Below, piece after piece: positions 34,046-42,409 of a stretch of DNA of 64,000 bases. The position numbers and the translations under genes were made by a program. The stretch lies in contig NZ_JAPUVQ010000050.1 in the NCBI RefSeq assembly GCF_029255145.1, forward strand, positions 25,271 through 89,270, in the 5' to 3' direction. Positions within the stretch are counted from its first letter, which is position 1. The number at the start of each line of letters is the position of its first letter. The notes beneath the pieces are model-generated. The model made no database searches and had not been told where the DNA came from. It saw nothing but the letters and a program-made list of their open reading frames with translations. Source of the DNA: Accumulibacter sp003538495. GTDB taxonomy: Bacteria > Pseudomonadota > Gammaproteobacteria > Burkholderiales > Rhodocyclaceae.

Positions 34046-34495
34046 CTATTCGTGCTCCCAGTAGAAGAACAGCTCGCTGCGGCGACCGGCGGCAAGCCTG
34101 ACGGACTGGCTGAGCTGCTGGCCCTTGAATTCGGCGTCGACCCGGTACTGCCCCCGCGGCAGACTGACGAAGAAGAGCGGTCCGGGCGACGTGGTCGCGA
34201 GCACCCTTTCCCCCGCCGCATTTCGAATGCCGACCTTTACGTCGGCCAGGTAGGCTCCGCTGCCCTTGAGCGCGAAAACCAGCTGCAGGTTGTAGTCGTG
34301 CCGCATCGCTTCGAGCGCGATCGGGTCGTCGTCGCCGATTCCCCCGCTCGCATGGGCGACTTCCGCCTCGGCCAGGGCCAGCGGCGGCCTCACCAGGCCG
34401 AAGATTGCCAGGCCCAGGACCAGCACGGTCAAGACCAGCAGCGTGCGCGCGCCCGGCAAGGGCCGGCTTGACCATAGGCAATAGCAGCGTTTCAT
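34046..34495 (-). CDS. Small exported or membrane-anchored protein with an Ig-like fold
   Basis: 149 residues; GGAGG precedes the ATG at 34495. A hydrophobic segment at ~17-38 (TLLVLTVLVLGLAIFGLV) is a signal peptide or an anchor. The rest is beta-rich and resembles a carboxypeptidase-regulatory or DUF4198-like beta-sandwich: AYLADVKVGIRNAAGERVLA, GPLFFVSLPRGQYRVDAEFK, ELFFYWEHE. Such domains occur in periplasmic proteins of unknown function. It lies before the Lon gene on the same strand, 129 bp away. I cannot name a function. Confidence 0.65.
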   Translation of the reverse strand: MKRCYCLWSSRPLPGARTLLVLTVLVLGLAIFGLVRPPLALAEAEVAHASGGIGDDDPIALEAMRHDYNLQLVFALKGSGAYLADVKVGIRNAAGERVLATTSPGPLFFVSLPRGQYRVDAEFKGQQLSQSVRLAAGRRSELFFYWEHE

Positions 34496-34624
34496 TTCCG
34501 TTCTCCTCCCTGTGCATGATCGAACTGCAGACCTTCGTCAGCAATGTCCGGAGCGATGCGTCGAAGCGGACGACGATCACTCCACCACCGCGCACCCGCC
34601 GCCGCTGCCATCGTGAGCCTGCAC

Positions 34625-37048
34625 TCAGCGATCCGGCGGCTCGCCGGGCAAGGCCCCCGCGGCCTTCGGCAGCGCTCGTTCCGGCATCGCATTGCGCACG
34701 GCGTCGTCCACGTTCTCCAGAAAAACGAACTCGAGTCGCTCCTTCGCCTGCGTTGGCACTTCTTCGAGGTCCCGCCGGTTTCTGGCCGGCAACAGCACCC
34801 GCGCGATGCCGGCGCGCATCGCTGCGAGCACCTTGTCCTTGATGCCGCCGACCGGCAGCACCAGTCCCCGCAGGCTGATCTCGCCAGTCATCGCCGTGTC
34901 GTTGCGTACCGGCAGGTCGGTGAACAACGAGGCCATGGCGACGAACATCGCGACGCCGGCGCTCGGCCCATCCTTGGGGATCGCCCCTGCCGGCACATGC
35001 ACGTGGACGTTGGTCTTCGCGAAGCAGGCGACCTCAATCCCGAGGCTCGCCGCCCGCGTCTTGACCAGCGTCAGAGCGGCCTGCGCCGACTCCTTCATCA
35101 CCTCGCCCAGCTGGCCGGTAAGGATCAGCCGGCCGTCGCCGGCGGTGCGGCTCGCTTCGATGAACAGGATATCGCCACCGGCCGGCGTCCACGCCAGGCC
35201 GGTCGCGACGCCAGCCAGTCCGGTCCGCAGGGCGACTTCATTGTCGTAGCGAACCGGCCCGAGGATCCCGGCCAGCGCGCCCTCTTCGACGTGCATCGCC
35301 TGAATCGTTCCTTCGGCGATGTTCACCGCCGCGCGGCGACAGACGGCGCCGATCTGCCTCTCCAGCGAACGGACACCGGCTTCGCGGGTGTAATCGCGGA
35401 TGATCGCCAGCAGCGCCGCATCGGCAAAGTCGATCTGTCCGTCCTTGAGGCCATTCTGGTCGATCTGGCGTGCGACGAGATAACGCCGGGCGATCTCCAG
35501 TTTCTCCTCTTGCGTGTAGCCGGGAAGTTCGATGATCTCCATGCGGTCGCGCAGCGGTCCGGGAATGCTGTCGAGGACGTTCGCGGTGGTGATGAACAGC
35601 ATTCGCGACAGGTCGTAGGGCAGCGCCAGGTAGTTGTCGCGAAAACTGTTGTTCTGCTCGGGATCGAGCACCTCCAGGAGCGCGGCCGACGGGTCGCCCT
35701 GGAGGCCACTGCCGAGCTTGTCGATCTCGTCGAGCATCATCACACAGCCCCTCGAACCGGCCTTGCGGATGGCCTGGATGATGTTGCCGGGAAGGGCGCC
35801 GATGTAGGTGCGCCGATGGCCGCGGATTTCGGCCTCGTCGTGCACACCACCGAGCGAGGCGCGAACGAACTTTCGCCCGAGCGCCCTGGCGATCGACTGG
35901 CCGAGGGACGTCTTGCCGACTCCCGGCGGGCCGACGAAACACAGGATTGGCCCGTGCCCGCCCGGCTTCAGCTTGCGCACCGCGAGAAACTCGACGATGC
36001 GCCTCTTGACCTGATCGAGTCCGAAGTGGTCGTCGTCGAGGATCTTCCTTGCCGCGGCGATTTCGATGCGGTCCGCTTCGGGTTCCTTCCACGGCAGTTC
36101 GACCAGCCAGTCGAGATACGTGCGCAGCATCGAATACTCGGCCGAACCGTCCGACAGGTGCTCCAGGCGCTGCAACTCCTTGTGCGCCTGGGTGGCAACC
36201 TCGTCGGGCATTTGTGCCTCGGCGATTGCCTTGCGCAGCGATTCGATTTCGCGGGCGTTGCCGGCGTCTCCCTCGCCAAGCTCCTTCTGAATCGAGCGCA
36301 ACTGCTCGCGCAGCAGGTACTCGCGCTGACGCTGGTCGATGTTCGCCTTGGTACGCTCGTCGATCTCGCGCGACAGGCGCAGCACTTCCAGGCGCTGAAG
36401 CAGGCAATCGAGCACGATGTCCAGGCGCGGCGCCAGGTTCACCGCCTCAAGGACGCGCTGCTGGTCGGCCGCCTTGATCTCGGTGACGCTGGCGACCAGA
36501 TCGGCCAGGGCCCCCGCCTGGCTGATGCTGCGGACCGCGGTCAGCAGCTCCGGCGAAACCTGCGGCTGGTACTGCAGCACTTCGACGGCACGTTCCCTGA
36601 GGCGGAGCAATCGTGCTTCGATCTCGCTGTCCGTTTCTTCGGGCTCTTCGATGCGGACCATGGTGGCCACCGGGAAGGGGTAGCCTGGCAGGTACCCGGC
36701 GACGCGAAATCGCTGCTCGCCCTGGCAGACGATGACGTGCGCGCCGTCAGGCAGAGTGACGTAGCGGAGGATGCTGGCAAGCGTCCCGAGTTGGCACAGA
36801 TCATCAGGCCCCGGGATCTCGATCTCGGCGTTGCGCTGCAGCAGGATTCCCACCGGTCGTCCCGTTTTCACCGCGTGCTGCGCCGCCAGTACGGACGGCT
36901 CGCGACTGATGGTCAGCGGCAGGATCATGCGCGGGAACAGCACCACGTTGCGGATCGGCACGATCACCAGTGCATCCGCAGGGACCACCAGGACAGCGCT
37001 GCTTGCTGCGGGTCGATCGCGCTGAGGCGTGGTCGTGTCAGCGGACAT
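34625..37048 (-). CDS. lon: ATP-dependent protease Lon
   Basis: 807 residues, a normal LonA. The N-terminal substrate-binding domain (VPIRNVVLFPRMILPLTISR) covers ~30-230. The AAA+ module has Walker A GPPGVGKTSL (~375) and Walker B MMLDEIDKLG. The C-terminal protease domain has the Ser-Lys dyad in PKDGPSAGVAMF and VGGIKDKVLAA. It degrades misfolded and regulatory proteins in the cytoplasm. Hsp20 is encoded just upstream on the same strand, 11 bp before the Lon start, so the two form an operon. Some Lon copies in this group are duplicated; whether this is the only one cannot be told from the window. Confidence 0.97.
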   Translation of the reverse strand: MSADTTTPQRDRPAASSAVLVVPADALVIVPIRNVVLFPRMILPLTISREPSVLAAQHAVKTGRPVGILLQRNAEIEIPGPDDLCQLGTLASILRYVTLPDGAHVIVCQGEQRFRVAGYLPGYPFPVATMVRIEEPEETDSEIEARLLRLRERAVEVLQYQPQVSPELLTAVRSISQAGALADLVASVTEIKAADQQRVLEAVNLAPRLDIVLDCLLQRLEVLRLSREIDERTKANIDQRQREYLLREQLRSIQKELGEGDAGNAREIESLRKAIAEAQMPDEVATQAHKELQRLEHLSDGSAEYSMLRTYLDWLVELPWKEPEADRIEIAAARKILDDDHFGLDQVKRRIVEFLAVRKLKPGGHGPILCFVGPPGVGKTSLGQSIARALGRKFVRASLGGVHDEAEIRGHRRTYIGALPGNIIQAIRKAGSRGCVMMLDEIDKLGSGLQGDPSAALLEVLDPEQNNSFRDNYLALPYDLSRMLFITTANVLDSIPGPLRDRMEIIELPGYTQEEKLEIARRYLVARQIDQNGLKDGQIDFADAALLAIIRDYTREAGVRSLERQIGAVCRRAAVNIAEGTIQAMHVEEGALAGILGPVRYDNEVALRTGLAGVATGLAWTPAGGDILFIEASRTAGDGRLILTGQLGEVMKESAQAALTLVKTRAASLGIEVACFAKTNVHVHVPAGAIPKDGPSAGVAMFVAMASLFTDLPVRNDTAMTGEISLRGLVLPVGGIKDKVLAAMRAGIARVLLPARNRRDLEEVPTQAKERLEFVFLENVDDAVRNAMPERALPKAAGALPGEPPDR

Positions 37049-37059
37049 TTTGCGCGTGC

Positions 37060-37464
37060 TCAGGCCAGCTGCCGCAGAACCAGCACCAGGCAGCCATTCT
37101 CCAGAAACTGCTGGTGCAGGCTGAAGTGGCCTGGCGGCAGGGTAATCCGACGCTCGAACCGCCCGTAGGGGATCTCGAGGCGGTGGATCGCCGCCCTGTG
37201 ACAGGGCGAAGGCATTGGCCGCTCGCCACCGACCAGCACGCCTGTGGCGTCGAGTTCCACTTCAATCAGCCGCGAATCGACTCCCGGCAAGGCGACCAGC
37301 AGGGTCACTTCGTCTCCGTCCTGAAAGAGGTCGACAGCCGGTTGCCAGCACGGCGGTGAATGCGACGTTTCGATGGCAAAAATCCGCCGCTGCAGCCGCT
37401 CCGAACCCTGCAGAAGGTCCAGTGCCTCGGCCCACACCCAGATGTTTCGCTCACCCGATCTCAT
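37060..37464 (-). CDS. Hsp20/alpha-crystallin small heat-shock protein
   Basis: 134 residues. The central alpha-crystallin domain runs from ~45 to ~130: PAVDLFQDGDEVTLLVALPG, VDSRLIEVELDATGVLVGGE, and RLEIPYGRFERRITLPPG near the end. It lacks the long N- and C-terminal arms of classical IbpA, so the C-terminal IXI motif is not obvious. ATP-independent holdase that keeps unfolded proteins soluble. AAGGGA lies eight bases before the ATG at 37464. Co-transcribed with lon, a holdase-protease pair that fits heat or envelope stress. A weak promoter candidate and 28-bp repeats lie just upstream. Confidence 0.9.
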   Translation of the reverse strand: MRSGERNIWVWAEALDLLQGSERLQRRIFAIETSHSPPCWQPAVDLFQDGDEVTLLVALPGVDSRLIEVELDATGVLVGGERPMPSPCHRAAIHRLEIPYGRFERRITLPPGHFSLHQQFLENGCLVLVLRQLA

Positions 37465-37515
37465 CGACTGAATCCCTTGCTCGGCAAAGCGTGGCGTTCA
37501 CTGCCCGACCCCGGA

Positions 37516-37543
37516 AGTATAGCGCCGCTGATCCCGTTTTCCA
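37516..37543 (-). promoter_or_regulatory. Candidate hsp20-lon promoter
   Basis: On the minus strand TATACT (37516-37521) is a good -10. CTGGAA, 17 bp further upstream, is a weak -35; with one extra base it also reads CTGGAAA, resembling the heat-shock sigma-32 -35 CTTGAAA. The start codon of hsp20 is about 52 bp downstream. The -35 region lies in one of the two 28-bp-period repeats. Confidence 0.4.
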
Positions 37544-37590
37544 GGCCGGGCACGGCCTTCCGATTTTTCCAGGCCGGGGATGGCCTTCCG
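37537..37590. repeat. 26-bp near-identical tandem repeat, period 28 bp
   Basis: Copy 1 37537-37562 and copy 2 37565-37590 differ at two positions. Each reads TTTTCCAGGCCGGG-AYGGCCTTCCG and can fold (AGGCC/GGCCT). They sit in the 406-bp spacer 37465-37870 between the divergent hsp20 (minus) and XRE/pglW genes (plus). They may be operator sites. The remainder of this spacer shows no gene. Confidence 0.7.
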
Positions 37591-37870
37591 TTCTATCGCA
37601 TGGCAGCGCCCGGGACGAGGCCCGCCACCGTGCGCAGGGCGGCGACGATCACGACGACGCCCGCCTGGCGGTCGGCGGCGAGACCATGCAAAATGCCCGA
37701 GACCCCGATGGGCAGCAAACGCAGGTCATCCAGCAGCGGAACGTCACCGCCAATCCCCCGCTGACGCCGCGCAAGCCCGCAAGGCGTCTGGTCAGGCGCC
37801 CGGCCCGCTGCCACTGTCAATCAGGAAACGGTGCTATCCTGCGCAACACCCCGCCATAAATCGAGATCCC

Positions 37871-38116
37871 ATGGTCCGTTCGCACCTCGTCGAACTGATG
37901 CGCCGCCAGCAGCTGAAAACGACCGAGCTGGCACGGCTGGCGCACGTCAATCGCAGCACGGTGGCCGCATTGACGCGCGATCGCGCGACCCGCGTCGATC
38001 TCACCGCGCTGGAGAGAATCTGCACGGTCCTCGGCTGCGGGCTCGGTGATCTGCTGGAAATCGTCCCGGACGCGCCTCGGCAAAACGACAACCCGCCGAC
38101 TGCCGGAGCGAGCTGA
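37871..38116 (+). CDS. XRE-type (Cro/CI) helix-turn-helix regulator
   Basis: 81 residues; the ATG at 37871 is where the HTH begins. Residues ~1-70 are a single Cro/CI HTH: LVELMRRQQLKTTELARLAH then VNRSTVAALTRDRATRVDLT and ALERICTVLGCGLGDLLEIV, as in HTH_26-type small regulators (YozG-like). The tail is short and polar. It ends in TGA just before the pglW ATG (no gap), so it is the first gene of the BREX-type operon and probably autoregulates it. BREX loci often start with a regulator, but a WYL-type one (BrxR) is more usual; this small HTH is of another type. Confidence 0.85.
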   Translation: MVRSHLVELMRRQQLKTTELARLAHVNRSTVAALTRDRATRVDLTALERICTVLGCGLGDLLEIVPDAPRQNDNPPTAGAS

Positions 38117-41100
38117 ATGCCCATGAGTCTCAGCCGCTGGCAGGCCGTCTCACAGTCGCAGTTCGCCTGGGAGCGCGAGGCGCTGGACTGGCTGCGCAAC
38201 CAGCTTCCCGATCGCGAGCCCTGGCACGCCTGGACCAACTTCGAATTCATCGACGACGAGGGCAAGGTCAACGAGGTTGACGCGCTGATCCTGACGCCGG
38301 CGGGTCTCTTCCTGATCGAGATCAAGAGCCGGCCCGGCGTCGTCACCGGCGACACCCACACCTGGCTGTGGGTCACCGATGGTCGCGAACGCGCCTACGA
38401 CAACCCGCTGATCCTCGCCAACCGCAAGTCGAAGCGGCTGGCCAGCCTGCTGCGGCGGCAGCCGTCGGTATTCAGGGCGAAAGTGCGCTTGCCCTTCGTC
38501 GAGCCGCTGATCTTCCTGTCGGCCACCAGCCTTGACTGCCGGCTCAGTGGCACGGCCCGGGCAGGCACTTACCTGCGCGGTCAGCCGAACAGCGAGTCCG
38601 ATACCGGCATCATCGGCGCGCTGCAGAACGGAACCGCCAGTGCCCGCGCGATCCAGCTCGGCCGCGTCGACCATCAACACGCCCGGGTGCTCGCCCGGGC
38701 CATCGCCGAGGCCGGCGTCAGGCCCTCGAACAAGCATCGCAAGGTGGCCGATTACCAGCTCGGCGCGCTGTTGGCGGAAGGCGGCTCGTACCAGGACTGG
38801 GAGGGCACGCACACCGCGATGGCGGCTGTACGCCGGCGTATTCGCATCTACACCGTCGCCGCCGCCACCACGCCCGATGCGCGCAGGTCGCTGGTTCGCC
38901 AGGCGCAGCGAGAGTTCCAGATCCTCGAAGGCATCGACCACCCGGGCATCGTCAAGGTCAAGGACTACCAGGACACCGAACTCGGCCCGGCGCTCATCTT
39001 CGATCACGACCCCAAGGCCATCCGGCTCGACTTCCTGCTGCGCGAAATGGGCCACCAGCGGGGCCAACCGCGGGACCAACAGCGGAGCCAACAGCTCAAC
39101 GTTGACCAGAGCCTGCAGATCGTCCGTGACCTGGCAGAGACCCTGAAGTACGCCCATCAGAAGCGCCTGTACCACCGCGCCCTGTGCCCGCAGAGCATTC
39201 TGGTTCAGGATGTCGCCGGCGCAACGCCACGGCCGCGCATCATGAACTGGCAGACCGGCGCACGCGAGGGCACGCAAGGCACCGACACCGCCGATCCCGC
39301 GCGCCGCACGGTCGGCGGCACGATGCACGTCGAGGAGTACGTCGAGGACCCCGGCCTGGTCTATCTGGCGCCCGAAACCTCGCAGTCCGACGCGCAGCAC
39401 GGCCCAAGCCTGGATGTCTTCAGCCTGGGTGCGATCACCTATCACGTCTTCTCCGGACAGCCACCGGCAAGCTCGGTGCTCGATCTCGCCGAAAAGTTGC
39501 GCATCGGGCAGGGCCTGCGGCTGTCGGACGTGCTCGACGGCTGTGGCAGGCAGCTGCAGGACCTCATCCAGCACAGCACCTGTCCCGACGTGATGGGCCG
39601 CTATGGCACCATCGACGAGTTCCTGCAGGACCTCGACAAGGTCGTCGATGAACTGACGACCCCGGAGCCCGAGGCCACCGTCGATCCGGCCGAAGCCAAC
39701 CCCGACGAGCGCATCGAAGGGGGCTTCACGGTCATTCGCAAGATGGGCCGAGGCTCGTCGGCGGACGTGCTGCTGGTCCGCGAGGACGGCAGGAGCGACG
39801 AGATGATCCTCAAGGTCGCCCTCGACGCCAGCCTCAACGACCGCCTCACCGCCGAGGGCGAAGCACTCTCCAAACTACGCCATCCGAATATCGTCGAGTG
39901 GCAGCGCACGCTCACCGTCAATGGCCGGACCGCGCTGCTGATGCACAAGGCCGGCGAAAAGACCCTGGCCGACCGCATCCGCGACGGAGCCCGCCTGTCG
40001 CTCGACCTCCTGCAGCGCTTCGGCGAAGAGCTGATCCAGGCGGTCGACTACCTCGATCAGCAGGGCGTCGCCCACCGCGACATCAAGCCCGAAAACATTG
40101 GCATGTCGCAGGCCGGTACCCGGGGCAAGCTGCAACTGGTGCTGTTCGATTTCTCGCTCACCCGCACTCCGGCCGAGAACATCGCCGCCGGCACGCATCC
40201 CTATCTCGACCCTTTCCTCTCTCTGCGCAAACCGGCGCGCTGGGATCTCCAGGCCGAGCGCTTTGCGCTCGCCGTCACCCTGCACGAAATGGTCACCGGC
40301 GTCGCGCCGCGCTGGGGCGATGGCAAGACGCAAGCGTCGATGCTCGATTGCGAAGCCACCCTCGCCAGCGAGCGCTTCGACCCCTTGCTGCGTGACGGTT
40401 TCACCGCCTTCTTCGCCAGAGCGCTGAACCGCAACCCGCGCAAGCGCTTCGACAATGCCGAAGAGATGCTGCGCGACTGGCGCCGGATCTTCGAGGCCGG
40501 CGCGTCGGCAAGCCAGTCGTCGCCAGACCCCTTCGAAGCCGTCGCCCGCCTGGCCACCGCCAGCACCAACATGGCCGAGCTGGGCTACAGCGTCGAAGCG
40601 CAGAACGTGCTCGAAGCGATGGCCATCCACAACGCGCTCGAGCTGCTGGCCGTCGATCGCGTGCGCTTTCGCTACCTGCGCGGCGTCGGCGACCGCATCC
40701 GCAAGGAAATCCGCCTCAAGGCCAAAGCCCTGGCTGCCATCCGGCCGGACCTCGTGCAAGGCCGCCCGACGCTGCACGAGGTCGACGACGACGCGGCAGC
40801 GGCCGGCGCGATCAGCGTCAACGAACTGGCCGCGCAGCTCCTGCCGCGCCGGCCGGCCGGTGACGACCGTGTCGAAGAGACCGCACTGGCGATCTACCTT
40901 GGCCTGGAAGAGGCCGAAGGCTCGACGCTCTGGACACCGCTGGGCGTCGCCGCCAGCGCACTTGCGATCGACCGCAACGACCTTTCCGCCGCCTTGCTGA
41001 AAGCCCGCGAGCGCTGGCTGAAAACGCCGCAGCTCACCGAACTGCGTAACCACTTCGAAAGCCTGCTCTCCACCCAGGGCGGGGTGATGACCGTCCCCGA

Positions 41101-42376
41101 GCTGGCGTTGGCGCTGCTCGCCATGCGCGGCTGCGCGTCGCAGGACGACGCCGAGCGCCTGCGCCTGGCGACCGCCGTGGTTCGTGCCTGTTGCGAAGCC
41201 GAAGCCCATCTGGAGCGTCTGCGCTTTCAGGAATTCGAACACCGCCCCCTGCCGCTGATCGCCGTTTCCGCCGAATTGGCCGAATACGCCCGCCGGCTCG
41301 GCGCGTCGGCGGACGCCTGCGCGCAGGCCGAACCCTTGCTGACGCCGCAGCGAGCGCTCGAAACACTGGAGTCGGTGCCCGCGCCGGAGGTCAGTCCGGC
41401 GCTCTCGGCGCAGCGCCTGTTGCGCCTGGCCACCGCCGCAGCGCAGCGCGCGGCGCTGTCCAGCCGCCAGGAGATCTATCCACGCGGCATGGCCGCTGCT
41501 CTGGCCCTGCGCCAGTCGCTCGGCGCGCTGATGGGGGTGCGCTTCCTGAAGCCGAAGGATGTGCAGGATCGCGTCGCCGGCCGCTACCCCGAAGCACAGC
41601 CGCTGCCGCGACGCCCACTCCTCGACACCCTGCTGGCCGACGTCGGCGCGCTGCTGGTCTGGAGCGACGACACCCCGGCCGGCCCGGGCTACCTGCCCTC
41701 GACGCAAGCGCTCGGCCCGTCGGCGGGCACTACCACGCAATACTCCCGCGCCACCACGGCCATGGAGCGCGGCCTGCCGGGAGCGGATGCCGGCAGCGAC
41801 GAGGCCTCCGCCGCCGCCATCGAGGCGCAGAAGCTGGAAGACCGCCTGGCGTACGCGCGCACGGCCGGCGGATTTCTCGTGCTCACCGTCGAGCCGCGGC
41901 TGGCGCACCATGTCGAAGCCGAGTTGCTGCGCCGTTTCGGCCACCGGCGGGTGAGCTTCGAGGCGCTGATGCTCAAGGCGCTGCGCCAGCAGGCCGAAGC
42001 GTTGAAGGTCAACTGGAACGTCGTTCTGATGGCTGATGCCGCCGCTCCCACCAGCACCGACTGGAGCCGCCTGATGCGCCTGGTGCACAAGGCGCTGCCG
42101 CTGGTGAAGCAGGCGCTCCTCGAAGCCACCGCCCCGGTGCTGCTGGTCAACTCGGGTCTGATCGCCCGCTACGGCCTGATGCCGCTCATCGACGAGCTGC
42201 GTGACGAGATCGGCCGGCCGGGCAGGCCCGCCAGCCTGTGGATGCTGCTGCCGATGGCGGCCACCGGACTGCCGACCATCGACGACGTCCCCGTGCCGAT
42301 CATCACCTCAACCCAGTGGGCGAATGTTCCCGTCGCCTGGGCCAGGAACCTGCACCGCGCAGCCTCCGCGGCCTGA
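38117..42376 (+). CDS. pglW: PglW, NERD-domain tandem Ser/Thr kinase of BREX type 2
   Basis: 1419 residues, the size expected of PglW. Residues ~15-120 are a NERD (nuclease-related) domain (DDEGKVNEVDALILTPAGLF, LIEIKSRPG). A first kinase-like domain (~235-500) has lost the catalytic Asp (YHRALCPQSIL instead of HRDLKPxN) and the DFG (MNWQTG), so it is a pseudokinase. A second at ~535-800 has GRGSSADV, VAHRDIKPENIGM and FDFSLTR (DFS for DFG) and should be active. Beyond ~810 lie helical segments of unknown role. In Streptomyces, PglW phosphorylates proteins and is required for phage growth limitation. It is directly followed by pglX (33-bp gap). Confidence 0.9.
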   Translation: MPMSLSRWQAVSQSQFAWEREALDWLRNQLPDREPWHAWTNFEFIDDEGKVNEVDALILTPAGLFLIEIKSRPGVVTGDTHTWLWVTDGRERAYDNPLILANRKSKRLASLLRRQPSVFRAKVRLPFVEPLIFLSATSLDCRLSGTARAGTYLRGQPNSESDTGIIGALQNGTASARAIQLGRVDHQHARVLARAIAEAGVRPSNKHRKVADYQLGALLAEGGSYQDWEGTHTAMAAVRRRIRIYTVAAATTPDARRSLVRQAQREFQILEGIDHPGIVKVKDYQDTELGPALIFDHDPKAIRLDFLLREMGHQRGQPRDQQRSQQLNVDQSLQIVRDLAETLKYAHQKRLYHRALCPQSILVQDVAGATPRPRIMNWQTGAREGTQGTDTADPARRTVGGTMHVEEYVEDPGLVYLAPETSQSDAQHGPSLDVFSLGAITYHVFSGQPPASSVLDLAEKLRIGQGLRLSDVLDGCGRQLQDLIQHSTCPDVMGRYGTIDEFLQDLDKVVDELTTPEPEATVDPAEANPDERIEGGFTVIRKMGRGSSADVLLVREDGRSDEMILKVALDASLNDRLTAEGEALSKLRHPNIVEWQRTLTVNGRTALLMHKAGEKTLADRIRDGARLSLDLLQRFGEELIQAVDYLDQQGVAHRDIKPENIGMSQAGTRGKLQLVLFDFSLTRTPAENIAAGTHPYLDPFLSLRKPARWDLQAERFALAVTLHEMVTGVAPRWGDGKTQASMLDCEATLASERFDPLLRDGFTAFFARALNRNPRKRFDNAEEMLRDWRRIFEAGASASQSSPDPFEAVARLATASTNMAELGYSVEAQNVLEAMAIHNALELLAVDRVRFRYLRGVGDRIRKEIRLKAKALAAIRPDLVQGRPTLHEVDDDAAAAGAISVNELAAQLLPRRPAGDDRVEETALAIYLGLEEAEGSTLWTPLGVAASALAIDRNDLSAALLKARERWLKTPQLTELRNHFESLLSTQGGVMTVPELALALLAMRGCASQDDAERLRLATAVVRACCEAEAHLERLRFQEFEHRPLPLIAVSAELAEYARRLGASADACAQAEPLLTPQRALETLESVPAPEVSPALSAQRLLRLATAAAQRAALSSRQEIYPRGMAAALALRQSLGALMGVRFLKPKDVQDRVAGRYPEAQPLPRRPLLDTLLADVGALLVWSDDTPAGPGYLPSTQALGPSAGTTTQYSRATTAMERGLPGADAGSDEASAAAIEAQKLEDRLAYARTAGGFLVLTVEPRLAHHVEAELLRRFGHRRVSFEALMLKALRQQAEALKVNWNVVLMADAAAPTSTDWSRLMRLVHKALPLVKQALLEATAPVLLVNSGLIARYGLMPLIDELRDEIGRPGRPASLWMLLPMAATGLPTIDDVPVPIITSTQWANVPVAWARNLHRAASAA

Positions 42377-42409
42377 ACACAGAACTTGCGAACGAATTGA
42401 AGCCTGCAC

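Noticed and set aside
34544..37168. 874-codon open frame on the plus strand opposite lon
   Set aside because: Lon on the minus strand has all active-site motifs. The plus-strand frame is a composition artefact rich in Arg, His and Gln.
39875..42088. 737-codon open frame opposite the C-terminal part of pglW
   Set aside because: No domain, no RBS, and antisense to a well-supported kinase gene in the same island.
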